A DNA stretch of 64,000 bases, taken from contig NZ_CP112866.1 in NCBI RefSeq assembly GCF_026410085.1, forward strand, positions 5,083,001-5,147,000, given 5' to 3'. This DNA is from Pseudomonas quebecensis (GTDB lineage: Bacteria; Pseudomonadota; Gammaproteobacteria; Pseudomonadales; Pseudomonadaceae). The notes under the pieces were generated by a model, which worked only from the letters and a program-made list of their open reading frames with translations, had not been told where the DNA came from and did no database searches. A program made the position numbers and the translations under genes. Shown here piece by piece: positions 9,551-17,398 of this stretch; position 1 is the stretch's first letter, and each line of letters begins with the position of its first letter.

Positions 9551-10323
9551 AGCGGTTCCAGTTCCTTGATTTTCTTGGGCAGTGTTGAAACAAAGGAGAA
9601 CTTCTCCAGGAACTGCTGCGCGCGTGCGGTTTGCGGGTTCGTAAAGAATGCCTCGGGGGTGTTGTGTTCGAGAATGCGGCCGGCCTCCATGAACACCACG
9701 CGGTCGGCGACGGCGCGAGCGAAGGCCATTTCATGGGTCACGATCAGTAATGTCATGCCATCGCGGGCCAGGCCCTGGATCACCTCCAGCACTTCCTTGA
9801 CCATCTCCGGATCGAGGGCTGCAGTGACTTCGTCGAACAGCATGACTTGTGGGTTCATGCACAGCGAACGGACGATGGCGATGCGTTGCTGCTGGCCGCC
9901 GGAGAGCTGGCGCGGGAACGCGTCGCGCTTGTCCGCCAGGCCGACCCGCGCCAACAGCTGTTCAGCCTGCTCGCGGGCTTGGCGCGGCTCGCGCTTTTGC
10001 ACTTTCAGCGGCCCGAGCAGGATGTTGTCGAGTACGCTCATATGTGGAAACAGATGGTAGCTCTGGAACACCATGCCTATGTCCTGGCGCACCTGGCGCC
10101 AGTCGGTGTGTTTATCCAGCAGCTCCTTGCCGGCAAATCGCAGGCTGCCACCATGGGCCACTTCCAGGCCGTTGAGGCAACGCAGCAAGGTGCTTTTGCC
10201 GCAGCCGCTGGGGCCGAGGATCACCACCACTTCGCCGCTGTGCACGCTCAGGTCGATGCCCTTGAGCACCTGCTGCTCGCCGAAGAATTTGTTGAAACCC
10301 TGGAACTCGATCAATGCGCTCAT
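9547..10323 (-). CDS. Polar amino acid ABC transporter ATP-binding protein
   Basis: 258 aa GlnQ/HisP-type ATPase. Walker A GPSGCGKSTLLRCLN, Q-loop VFQSYHLFPHM, signature LSGGQQQRIAIVRSL, Walker B VMLFDEVTAALDPEMV and switch IVTHEM are all intact. It powers the importer formed with the two overlapping permease genes upstream and the lipoprotein receptor downstream. Start and stop overlap both neighbours by 4 bases (ATGA), indicating tight translational coupling. Confidence 0.93.
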   Translation of the reverse strand: MSALIEFQGFNKFFGEQQVLKGIDLSVHSGEVVVILGPSGCGKSTLLRCLNGLEVAHGGSLRFAGKELLDKHTDWRQVRQDIGMVFQSYHLFPHMSVLDNILLGPLKVQKREPRQAREQAEQLLARVGLADKRDAFPRQLSGGQQQRIAIVRSLCMNPQVMLFDEVTAALDPEMVKEVLEVIQGLARDGMTLLIVTHEMAFARAVADRVVFMEAGRILEHNTPEAFFTNPQTARAQQFLEKFSFVSTLPKKIKELEPL

Positions 10324-10979
10324 GCTTGGGCCCAGCGCCGTTCCAGCACCTTGGAGGCGGCCGACAACGGATAGCAGATAAAGAAAAAGAACAGGAACAG
10401 CGCGCCGTAGATCAACACCGACTCATAAGTGCGCTCGATGATTTGCTGACCGACCTTGATCACGTCCACCACGCCGATCAGCACCGCCAGGGAACTGGTC
10501 TTGATGATGCGCGTGTAGACGTTGATCGTGGGTGGCGTCATGCGCTTGAGGGCCTGGGGCAGCAACACGTAGCCGTACAACTGCGGGTCGGACAAGCCAA
10601 TCGACAGGCCGGCCTCGCGCTGGCCACGGGGCAGCGAATGCAACGCGCCACGTACCACTTCGCCGACCTCGCTGGCGCCCCAGAACGACAACACCAGCAC
10701 CGCGCACCAGAAGCTGGGGAGGCTCAGGCCAAAAAAAATCGGTAGGCCAAAGAACAGCAGGTACAACCACACCAGCACCGGGATCGCCCGGAACAACTCC
10801 AGGTAAACCCGCAGCACGGCGTTGATCAGCCGGTTGTTCAAGGTGCGCAGCACGCCATACAGCACGCCGCCTACCGTACTTAAGGCGATGCTCATAAACG
10901 AAATCGACAAGGTCTGCGCGGCGCCCTTGCCCAGTTGCGGCAGCGACACCCACAACAACTCAAGACCCGAACTGGCCAT
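10320..10979 (-). CDS. Polar amino acid ABC transporter permease
   Basis: 219 aa HisM/GltK-like permease with about five membrane segments and the coupling loop around REAGLSIGLSDPQLYGYVLL. Its ATG 10979 has a strong AAGGAGG ribosome-binding site inside the end of the preceding permease gene (20-base overlap). The two permeases probably form a heterodimer in the inner membrane. Substrate unknown beyond polar amino acid. Confidence 0.92.
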   Translation of the reverse strand: MASSGLELLWVSLPQLGKGAAQTLSISFMSIALSTVGGVLYGVLRTLNNRLINAVLRVYLELFRAIPVLVWLYLLFFGLPIFFGLSLPSFWCAVLVLSFWGASEVGEVVRGALHSLPRGQREAGLSIGLSDPQLYGYVLLPQALKRMTPPTINVYTRIIKTSSLAVLIGVVDVIKVGQQIIERTYESVLIYGALFLFFFFICYPLSAASKVLERRWAQA

Positions 10980-11625
10980 GCTGGAGCCTCCTTTCCAAGC
11001 GGCTGAGCAGCAGCGACAGCGGCAAGAACAACAGCACGCAAATCAGCGTCAGCACGGCGAGCATTTCGTAGGTCTTGTAGTAGAGGGCGATGTAGCTCTT
11101 GGTGGTGTAGAGAATCTCCGGCACGGCCACGGCGGAGACCACGGTGGTCTCTTTGAGCAGGAAAATGAAATTGGCGAACAAGGCCGGCAGGCTGAGGATG
11201 CCGGCCTGGGGCAGGATCACGTGGCGCAGCAGTTGCCAGTCCGACAGGCCAATGGACTTGCCCGATTCGACCTGCGCCTGCGGCACCGCCTCCACACCGG
11301 CGCGCAGCACTTCGGTGAGGTAAGCACCGCCCAGAAAGGTCATGGTGATGATCGCCGCCCAGAACCCGGAGACATTCAAGCCCAGGGCGGGCAAGGCGAA
11401 GTACACGAAAAACAGCTGGATCAGCAGCGGTGTATTGCGCGCCAGCTCCACATACAACGCCACCAGGCGCGACAGGTACGGCGTGCGAAACACCAGCAGC
11501 GCCGCGTTGATCAGCGCTACAAGCAAGGAGGTGGCGATGGCGATCAGGCCGACTTGCAGCGTGACACCCACGGCCTTCAAAAACGCCGGCAGGGTGCTGA
11601 GGATAAAAGCGAAATCGAGGGTCAT
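10960..11625 (-). CDS. Polar amino acid ABC transporter permease (first gene of operon)
   Basis: 221 aa HisQ/GltJ-like permease; the coupling loop reads ESGKSIGLSDWQLLRHVILP. I chose ATG 11625 (MTLDFAFIL...), because residues encoded upstream from a TTG at 11670 are charged, do not resemble the family and have no ribosome-binding site. The ribosome-binding site of ATG 11625 is also weak. It opens the importer operon and has an AT-rich upstream stretch with room for the promoter. Confidence 0.88.
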   Translation of the reverse strand: MTLDFAFILSTLPAFLKAVGVTLQVGLIAIATSLLVALINAALLVFRTPYLSRLVALYVELARNTPLLIQLFFVYFALPALGLNVSGFWAAIITMTFLGGAYLTEVLRAGVEAVPQAQVESGKSIGLSDWQLLRHVILPQAGILSLPALFANFIFLLKETTVVSAVAVPEILYTTKSYIALYYKTYEMLAVLTLICVLLFLPLSLLLSRLERRLQHGQFGS

Positions 11626-11834
11626 TTGCAGTCCATGACGCCGCAGGGTAGAGCGGCGCGTGCTATCCAAGCCGACGTGGGTAACGTCGGGTAGCGCGAA
11701 CTTTAAAGGTATAAAAAGTAAATTTTAAATACCAAAATAGCATATTGATATCACCCAAAAAGATAACCTCCGGATTCGCGGGCTTAGCGGGTGGCAGCTA
11801 TGGTTGAGGGGTCTGTGTTTCGAGGGAATGAACA
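11626..11834. promoter_or_regulatory. Upstream region of the amino acid ABC operon, with one palindrome
   Basis: Gene-free stretch. At 11672-11690 lies CCGACGTGGGTAACGTCGG, an inverted repeat with 6-base arms just upstream of the permease start, a possible operator or leader hairpin. Between about 11700 and 11765 the sequence is strikingly AT-rich (runs of A and T), as expected for promoter DNA. I cannot assign exact -10/-35 boxes with confidence. Confidence 0.4.
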
Positions 11835-11921
11835 ATGAACAAAGCGAAACCGATTGATCCGCAGGAGTTGGTGAAATGGTTGGTGGCGTTGCGCAGGGCG
11901 ATCAATAGCCGCGCGCTCTGA
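11835..11921 (+). CDS. Possible 28-residue small protein
   Basis: ATG 11835 to TGA 11921 encodes MNKAKPIDPQELVKWLVALR followed by a short basic tail. A GAGGGA ribosome-binding site lies at 11823-11828, 7 bases before the ATG. The peptide would be a charged amphipathic helix. It sits in an otherwise gene-free stretch between two minus-strand operons and is followed by a REP-like hairpin at 11950. No family is recognised; chance occurrence is quite possible. Confidence 0.25.
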   Translation: MNKAKPIDPQELVKWLVALRRAINSRAL

Positions 11922-11949
11922 CACGCTGAAGGTCCACTGTGAGATGAAG

Positions 11950-11990
11950 ATCAAATGTGTGAGGGAGCAAGCTCCCTCACACATTTTGAT
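11950..11990. repeat. REP-like palindrome (GAGGGAGC...GCTCCCTC)
   Basis: ATCAAATGTGTGAGGGAGC and its inverted partner are separated by only two bases, giving a near-perfect hairpin with arms of about 19 bases. The core GGGAGCAAGCTCCC belongs to the Pseudomonas REP series seen elsewhere in this window. It may serve as a terminator or transcript stabiliser. Confidence 0.7.
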
Positions 11991-12010
11991 TGCATTGCGA
12001 ATTCCACACA

Positions 12011-12046
12011 TAAAAAAACGCCGACGCTATGTAAGCCGCCGGCGTT
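12011..12046 (-). terminator. Rho-independent terminator of the metQ-like gene
   Basis: On the minus strand AACGCCGGCGGC...CGTCGGCGTT forms a GC-rich hairpin directly followed by TTTTTTT. It begins 28 bases after the stop codon of the metQ-like gene at 12074. Confidence 0.8.
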
Positions 12047-12073
12047 GAAACCTTGAAGGGGTGTTGGCTTACA

Positions 12074-12856
12074 TCAGAACGCCGGCACAACCGCGCCGTT
12101 GTACTTCTTCTCGATGAAGGCTTTGACTTCCGGGCTGGTCAGGGCCTTGGACAGTTTCTGGATAGCGTCGCTGTCCTTGTTGTCCGGGCGAGCCACCAGG
12201 AAGTTTACGTAAGGCGACTTGGCGTCTTCGATGATCAGCGCATCCTTGGCCGGGTTCAGGCCGGCTTCCAGCGCGTAGTTGGTGTTGATCAGGTCCAGGT
12301 CGACCTGGTCCAGCACGCGGGGCAGCAGTGCCGACTCCAGCTCTTTGAATTTGAGGTGTTTCGGGTTGCTGGCGATGTCTTTGGGCGTGGCCAGGGCGTT
12401 GGTCGGGTCTTTGAGGGTGATCACACCGGCTTTCTGCAGCAGCAACAGGGCGCGGCCGCTGTTGGAGCCTTCGTTCGGGATGGCCACGGTGGCGCCGTCT
12501 TTCAGGTCTTCAATTTTCTTGATTTTTTTCGAATAACCGCCGAACGGTTCAACGTGCACGCCCACCACGGTCACCAGGTTGGTGCCCTTGCCCTTGTTGA
12601 AGTTTTCCAGGTACGGCAGGGTCTGGAAGTAGTTGGCGTCCAGGCGCTTTTCAGCGACTTGCACGTTGGGCTGTACATAGTCGGTGAATACTTTGATTTC
12701 CAGGTCCACGCCTTCTTTGGCCAGGGTTGGCTTGACCAGCTCGAGGATCTCGGCATGCGGGATCGGGGTGGCGGCCACCACCAGTTTCTCGTTGGCCTGG
12801 GCGAAGCTGGCAGTCAGGGCAGCGGCCAATGCGGTAAACAACAGAACCTTTTTCAT
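12074..12856 (-). CDS. MetQ/NlpA-family substrate-binding protein, solitary second copy
   Basis: 260 aa. A signal peptide ends in SFAQAN; there is no lipobox cysteine, so it should be a soluble periplasmic protein, unlike classical lipidated MetQ. The NlpA signature is clear: VVAATPIPHAEILELVKP, LDANYFQTLPYLENF, IPNEGSNSGRALLLLQ. It probably binds methionine or a related sulfur compound. No ATPase or permease is adjacent; it may feed the MetNI system at the left end of the window. Neighbours on the same strand include a sigma54-activator-like gene upstream. A clear terminator follows. Confidence 0.88.
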   Translation of the reverse strand: MKKVLLFTALAAALTASFAQANEKLVVAATPIPHAEILELVKPTLAKEGVDLEIKVFTDYVQPNVQVAEKRLDANYFQTLPYLENFNKGKGTNLVTVVGVHVEPFGGYSKKIKKIEDLKDGATVAIPNEGSNSGRALLLLQKAGVITLKDPTNALATPKDIASNPKHLKFKELESALLPRVLDQVDLDLINTNYALEAGLNPAKDALIIEDAKSPYVNFLVARPDNKDSDAIQKLSKALTSPEVKAFIEKKYNGAVVPAF

Positions 12857-12983
12857 GCAGTGTCCTTATCGACAGTCCGGGGCGTCTCTGACGACCGTGT
12901 GTAGGGTGGTGTGCCAGCGAAGTGCTATCGCGGCATGCAGGGGACAATACCTAGATTTTTTATTCCCGAACAATATCTTTTAT

Positions 12984-13910
12984 TCACGTTGATATTCCAT
13001 TTTGTTCATGTAGGAATCGGCGCAACGTTTCCTGCTCGGCCGGGCTGGCCTGGGCGTAAATCCTCCGCACCTGTTCCAGCGGCGAACCCGCCGCCGGCAG
13101 GTTCAGGTGCTCTGGCAGAATTTCGTCGCCGCTGCTCACCAGGAGCGCAAAGTGAATAACGTTTTCCAGCTCACGGGTATTTCCCGGCCAGCTGTGGCGT
13201 TCCAGCACGCGCTGGGCGGCCTCGCTGATCAGCGGCACCGGCAGGTCAAGACGCTGACTGTAGATGCCCAGGAAGTACTCGGCCAACGACAGAATATCGC
13301 CCACCCGCTCGCGCAATGCGGGTAGGTCCAACCGGCCTTCGCTCAGGTAGTGAAACAGTCGCTCATGAAATTTGCCGGCGGCCACGGCCTGCGCCAGGTC
13401 GATGCTGGTGGCGGCCACCAGACGCACGTCCACCGGGCTCGGCTGCTGGGCGCCGACGCGGGTGACTTCATGGTTTTCCAGGGCGGCGAGTAATTTGACC
13501 TGGATCGGCAGCGGCAGGTCGCCGATCTCATCCAGGTACAAGGTGCCGCCATTGGCCGAACCAAACCAGCCGGCGCGGCTGCTGGCGGTGCCGCTGTGGC
13601 TGCCGGCGGCGTAGCCGAACAATTCGGCGTCGGCGTAGGTGGGGCTGATGGCGCCGCAATTGACCGAGACGAACAAGCCCGTACGGTCACTGCCACGGTG
13701 GATATGCCGCGCCAACAGCTCTTTACCGCTGCCGGTCTCACCGCGAATCAGCACGGGCAAAGCGCGCGGCGCGAGGGTTTCCAGCTCTTCGCGCAGCTTG
13801 CGCGAGCGCGGGTCGACAAACACCAGCGCCTTGGCGCGGATGCTCAGCGGGCTTTTTTCCGCGTCGGGGAAGGTCAGCAGTGGCTGACCGAAGGTTTCAT
13901 GCAGACTCAT
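12984..13910 (-). CDS. Sigma54-activator-like AAA+ protein, GAFTGA loop altered and HTH apparently missing
   Basis: 308 aa from ATG 13910, which has a GGGAG ribosome-binding site; a longer upstream frame has no family resemblance. AAA+ motifs: Walker A RGETGSGKELLARHIH, Walker B GGTLYLDEIGDLPL, second region LVAATSIDL, arginine-finger region FHERLFHYLSEGRLDLPALRER, and the domain end HSWPGNTRELENVIHFALL. Where activators have GAFTGA, this protein reads GSHSGT. The C-terminus stops at LHEQNGIST, before any recognisable helix-turn-helix. The general look resembles SfnR-type sulfur-starvation regulators. A normal sigma54 activation role is therefore doubtful; it may be a decayed or non-canonical regulator. 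Confidence 0.8.
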   Translation of the reverse strand: MSLHETFGQPLLTFPDAEKSPLSIRAKALVFVDPRSRKLREELETLAPRALPVLIRGETGSGKELLARHIHRGSDRTGLFVSVNCGAISPTYADAELFGYAAGSHSGTASSRAGWFGSANGGTLYLDEIGDLPLPIQVKLLAALENHEVTRVGAQQPSPVDVRLVAATSIDLAQAVAAGKFHERLFHYLSEGRLDLPALRERVGDILSLAEYFLGIYSQRLDLPVPLISEAAQRVLERHSWPGNTRELENVIHFALLVSSGDEILPEHLNLPAAGSPLEQVRRIYAQASPAEQETLRRFLHEQNGIST

Positions 13911-13957
13911 GGCAAGCTCCCGCCCCACGTCCGCCAGGGACGGGGCGTTGAAAAAAA

Positions 13958-14539
13958 TCAGGCGGTGCGCCGGGCGTGCTGCTCGAGGCGGCTTTGCAGG
14001 CGATAGAGGTAGGCGAAGCCTTGCTCCCAGCGCTGATGACCGGACTTCACGTTGATATGCCCTGCCCCCGAAAGAATGCCGGCTTCGGCCCCCCAGTTGC
14101 GCGCCAACTCCAGGGCCCGAGGGGCGCTGACGGCGCTGTCGTTGTCGGAACTGACCACCTGGCTCGGGAACGGCAACAGGTCGGTGGGGATCGGCGCGAA
14201 ATTGCGCAAGGCCGGCGAGCAGGCCGGACGCTCCACATCCGCCGGCGCCACCAGCAAGGCGCCGCGCACCTGCCGCAGGAACTGCACGGGTGCGGTGGCC
14301 GCCCAATGGGCCACGGTGATGCAGCCCAGGCTATGGGCGATGAGAATCACCGGCGTGCTGTCGGCGGCGATCGCCTCGGCCAGCGCGGCAACCCAGTCTT
14401 CACGTCGCGGCGTCAGCCAATCGGCCTGCTCCACACGCGCGCTGTTGGGCAGGCTGTGTTGCCAATGACTTTGCCAATGATTGTCCGGCGATCCTTGCCA
14501 GCCCGGCACGATCAGATAACGAATCGACTCGCTGTGCAT
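13958..14539 (-). CDS. RBBP9/YdeN-family alpha/beta serine hydrolase
   Basis: 193 aa, cytosolic. N-terminal YLIVPGWQGSPDNHWQSHW is the hallmark of the RBBP9 family, the nucleophile elbow is AHSLGC (Ser about residue 68), the acid lies in the SSDND region and the histidine in GAGHINVKSGH. The physiological substrate of such bacterial proteins is unknown. It lies 47 bases upstream of the activator-like gene on the same strand and could be in one transcript with it and the metQ-like gene. Confidence 0.9.
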   Translation of the reverse strand: MHSESIRYLIVPGWQGSPDNHWQSHWQHSLPNSARVEQADWLTPRREDWVAALAEAIAADSTPVILIAHSLGCITVAHWAATAPVQFLRQVRGALLVAPADVERPACSPALRNFAPIPTDLLPFPSQVVSSDNDSAVSAPRALELARNWGAEAGILSGAGHINVKSGHQRWEQGFAYLYRLQSRLEQHARRTA

Positions 14540-14663
14540 GGGTGTGCCCTCCTGCAGCGTTTAACGTGCTGAGCAGTATAGGGACGCGGTTTATATTCGT
14601 TAAGGAATAAGAAGCTATTTATTAATAACCAAAAATACAATCCGTGGTCCGGCCGTTTCCACC

Positions 14664-15506
14664 TCACTTCGCGCACAAATCGAACAACTGAGCCTGTAAG
14701 CACTGCCCCGCCGCACTCAGGCCATGGCGGGCATACAACGCCAGGCGCACGCCTTGCACTTCGGGCAGACCGCTGTCAGGCCCCAATTCCACATGCCCTG
14801 GCTGCACCACCCGGCGCGGCAACAGGCTCACCCCCAGCCCAGCCGCCACCGCCGAACACACGCTGGCCAAACTCGCGCTTGAGTAACCGATACGCCAGCG
14901 CCAGCCGCCCACTTCCAGGTGCTGCAGCATTTCATTGCGGTACAGGCCGCCCACCGGGAAGGCCACCAACGGCAACGGGTCGCGCCCCACGGATGGTGTG
15001 GTGCGGCTGTCCACCCAGCACAGCGGCTCGGGCCACGAGGCCAGGCAGTCGGCGCTGTCGCCCATTTGCTTGACCAGCAGCACATCGAATTCGCCGGCCC
15101 GGTATTGACGTTGCAACTCGGGGCCCAAACCACTGGTGACCTCCAGACGCACCCGTGGATAAGCCTGCACGAATGACGACAACAGCGGCATCAGGCGCTC
15201 GGCGGCAAAATCTTCCGGCACCCCCAGGCGCAGCACGCCGTCGCTCTGTTGGCTGATCAGCACTTCAGCGGCCTCTTCATGCAGCGCCAGGATGCGCCTG
15301 GCGTATGCCAGCAAGCGCTCGCCTTCGGTGGTGGCGACCACGCGGCGCTGGTCGCGGTCGAGCAACTGACACGTCACCGCGTCCTCCAGACGGCGGATCT
15401 GCTGGCTCACAGTGGACTGGGTCAGGTGCAGGCGCTCGGCGGCGCGAGTGAAATTGCCGCAGTCCACCACGGCGACAAAGCTGCGCAATAACACGGGGTC
15501 GAACAT
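14664..15506 (-). CDS. LysR-family transcriptional regulator
   Basis: 280 aa. The N-terminal winged HTH is clear (LLRSFVAVVDCGNFTRAAERLHLTQSTVSQQIRRLE), followed by a LysR substrate-binding domain from about residue 90. It is divergent from the MFS transporter gene at 15613 with about 106 bases between, the usual arrangement for a LysR protein controlling its neighbour and itself. A palindrome at 15525-15539 is a candidate binding site. Effector unknown. Confidence 0.92.
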   Translation of the reverse strand: MFDPVLLRSFVAVVDCGNFTRAAERLHLTQSTVSQQIRRLEDAVTCQLLDRDQRRVVATTEGERLLAYARRILALHEEAAEVLISQQSDGVLRLGVPEDFAAERLMPLLSSFVQAYPRVRLEVTSGLGPELQRQYRAGEFDVLLVKQMGDSADCLASWPEPLCWVDSRTTPSVGRDPLPLVAFPVGGLYRNEMLQHLEVGGWRWRIGYSSASLASVCSAVAAGLGVSLLPRRVVQPGHVELGPDSGLPEVQGVRLALYARHGLSAAGQCLQAQLFDLCAK

Positions 15507-15524
15507 CTACGTCACCATTGTGTT

Positions 15525-15539
15525 TGCCACTGATTGGCA
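15525..15539. promoter_or_regulatory. Candidate LysR operator TGCCA-N5-TGGCA
   Basis: TGCCACTGATTGGCA is a perfect 5-base inverted repeat in the divergent LysR/MFS intergenic region, 19 bases upstream of the regulator's start. Position and symmetry fit a LysR-type binding site; the assignment is inference. Confidence 0.45.
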
Positions 15540-15612
15540 TGGTTATATTTAATTTCAGAATACTCCCAGGGCTGCCCATACTTCACCTCCCATCGTGCCC
15601 GGAGCGGCCTGC

Positions 15613-16809
15613 ATGACATTGAATAAATCCCTCGCCGGCTGGGGACTATTGCTGGTGCTGGGCCTGAACCTGCGGCCGATCCTCAGCTCCATCAGCCCGC
15701 TACTGGGCGAAATCCGCCACGCCACCGGTTTGAGTTTCCAGAGCAGCGCCCTGCTGACCAGCCTGCCGGTAGTGTGCATGGGCCTGGTGGCGCTGATCGG
15801 CGTGCGGGTGGAAGCACGCCTGGGCGAGCGGCGTGGCATCGCCCTGGGGCTGATGATGATCCTGCTGGCCTGCCTGGCGCGTTGGTTGATGGGGCAGGCG
15901 TCGGCGCTGCTGGTCACGGCATTGCTCGGCGGGGCTGGCGTGGCGCTGATCCAGGCGCTGGTACCAGCGATGATCAAGCGCGAGTTTCGTCATCGCGTGC
16001 CGGTGGCGATGGGGGTGTATTCGGCTTCATTGATGGCCGGTGGCGGGCTGGCGGCATTGCTCAGCCCGGTAGTGGCTACGCACTTTGCTCAGTGGCAGGC
16101 GGGGCTCGGGATCTGGCTGTTGCCGGCACTCGGCGCGTTGCTGCTGTGGGCCTGGCTGCCGTTGGGCGCGGCGCGCAACCCGCAGGTGGCGCCCGCATTG
16201 AAGGGCCTGCGCAATCGGCGTGCGTGGTTATTGGCGTTGTATTTCGGCCTGGTGAACTGCGGCTACATGAGCCTGGTGGCCTGGCTGCCGGCTTATTACC
16301 AGCAACTGGGCTGGGGCGTGCTGCCCAGCGGCTCGCTGCTGGCGTACATGACCATTTTCCAAGTGATCGCCGCGCTGCTGATGCCGGTGCTGGCACAACG
16401 CGGTGTCGACCGTCGTCCGTTGCTGGTCATCAGCCTGTTGGCACAAACCGTGGGTTACCTCGGACTGATCTTCGCGCCGTTGGACTACCCCCACCTGTGG
16501 GTGGCCTTGTGCGGCTTCGGCCTGGGCGCCTGCTTTGCCCTGAGCCTGCTGCTGACCCTCGACCACCACCGCGACCCTCGCCATGCCGGGCAACTGGCGG
16601 CCTTTGTGCAAGGCGTGGGCTTTTTGATCAACGCCATTTCACCGTGGATGACCGGTTGGCTGCGCCAGCTCACCGGCGACTTCGTCAGCGCCTGGTGGGT
16701 GCTGACCGCCACGGTGCTGGCGATGCTGGTGGTGACGCGGGTGTTCAGCCCGGCGAGCTATCGCGTCGAACCGGACGTCGTGGCGCCGGGTCAGCGCTTT
16801 ACACACTAG
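15613..16809 (+). CDS. MFS transporter, CynX/NimT family
   Basis: 398 aa with about 12 membrane segments. The N-terminus (GLNLRPILSSISPLLGEI) carries the conserved LRP.L.S.SP pattern of the CynX/NimT branch (cyanate, 2-nitroimidazole and related transporters). I chose ATG 15613 because GGAG lies 8 bases upstream; a GTG at 15595 is possible but has no better site. It is divergent from, and probably controlled by, the LysR gene. Substrate and direction of transport cannot be read from sequence. Confidence 0.9.
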   Translation: MTLNKSLAGWGLLLVLGLNLRPILSSISPLLGEIRHATGLSFQSSALLTSLPVVCMGLVALIGVRVEARLGERRGIALGLMMILLACLARWLMGQASALLVTALLGGAGVALIQALVPAMIKREFRHRVPVAMGVYSASLMAGGGLAALLSPVVATHFAQWQAGLGIWLLPALGALLLWAWLPLGAARNPQVAPALKGLRNRRAWLLALYFGLVNCGYMSLVAWLPAYYQQLGWGVLPSGSLLAYMTIFQVIAALLMPVLAQRGVDRRPLLVISLLAQTVGYLGLIFAPLDYPHLWVALCGFGLGACFALSLLLTLDHHRDPRHAGQLAAFVQGVGFLINAISPWMTGWLRQLTGDFVSAWWVLTATVLAMLVVTRVFSPASYRVEPDVVAPGQRFTH

Positions 16810-16894
16810 CGACACAAAACAATGCCAGGTTTGAACCATCGAAGTTCACCGGGCACGCTGCCCGCCCCTTTGACGAAAACGAGGACGTCGTCTG

Positions 16895-17356
16895 ATGGAC
16901 TGTATCTTCTGCAACATCGCTCGCGGCACCGCCCCTGCCCACTTGTTATGGGAAGACCAGAGCCACATGGCTTTCCTCTCCATCTTCCCCAACACCCCAG
17001 GGTTCAGTGTGGTGATTCCCAAGGCTCATTACGGCAGCTATGGGTTTGCCCAGTCGGACGAGGTGCTGTGCGAATTGGTGGTTGCGGCCAAGAAGACCGC
17101 ACGGCTGATTGACCAGGCGCTTGCGGGTGTGGCGAGGACCGGCATGATTCTGGAGGGTTACGGCGTCGATCATTTGCACGCCAAGCTGTTCCCGATGCAC
17201 GGAACGGGCGAAGACAGCGCATTCAAAAAAATCAGCTCTCGCATGGATAAGTTTTTTGATCGCTATGAGGGCTATCTCTCGTCCCATGACTGCGCCAGGG
17301 CCGACGATTCGGCGTTGGCCGAGTTGGCCGCGCATATCCGTGCCGTCAACGACTGA
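16895..17356 (+). CDS. HIT-family protein with altered histidine triad
   Basis: 153 aa. The N-terminus MDCIFCNIARG has the CxxC-containing start of HIT hydrolases and is followed by IFPNTPGFSVVIPKAHYGSY. The catalytic motif normally reads H-x-H-x-H; here it is DHLHAKLFPMH, so the third histidine is lysine. Nucleotide hydrolase activity may be changed or absent, although the nucleophilic (second) histidine is present. It lies 85 bases after the MFS gene on the same strand, but no shared function is apparent. Confidence 0.85.
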   Translation: MDCIFCNIARGTAPAHLLWEDQSHMAFLSIFPNTPGFSVVIPKAHYGSYGFAQSDEVLCELVVAAKKTARLIDQALAGVARTGMILEGYGVDHLHAKLFPMHGTGEDSAFKKISSRMDKFFDRYEGYLSSHDCARADDSALAELAAHIRAVND

Positions 17357-17398
17357 GCACGGGCGGCCAGACTCGCCACCTCAACCGGCCACCGCACC

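Noticed and set aside
11784..12011. 75-residue minus-strand frame between the amino acid importer and the metQ-like gene
   Set aside because: It runs through a REP palindrome and ends near a terminator, has no ribosome-binding site and no family features.
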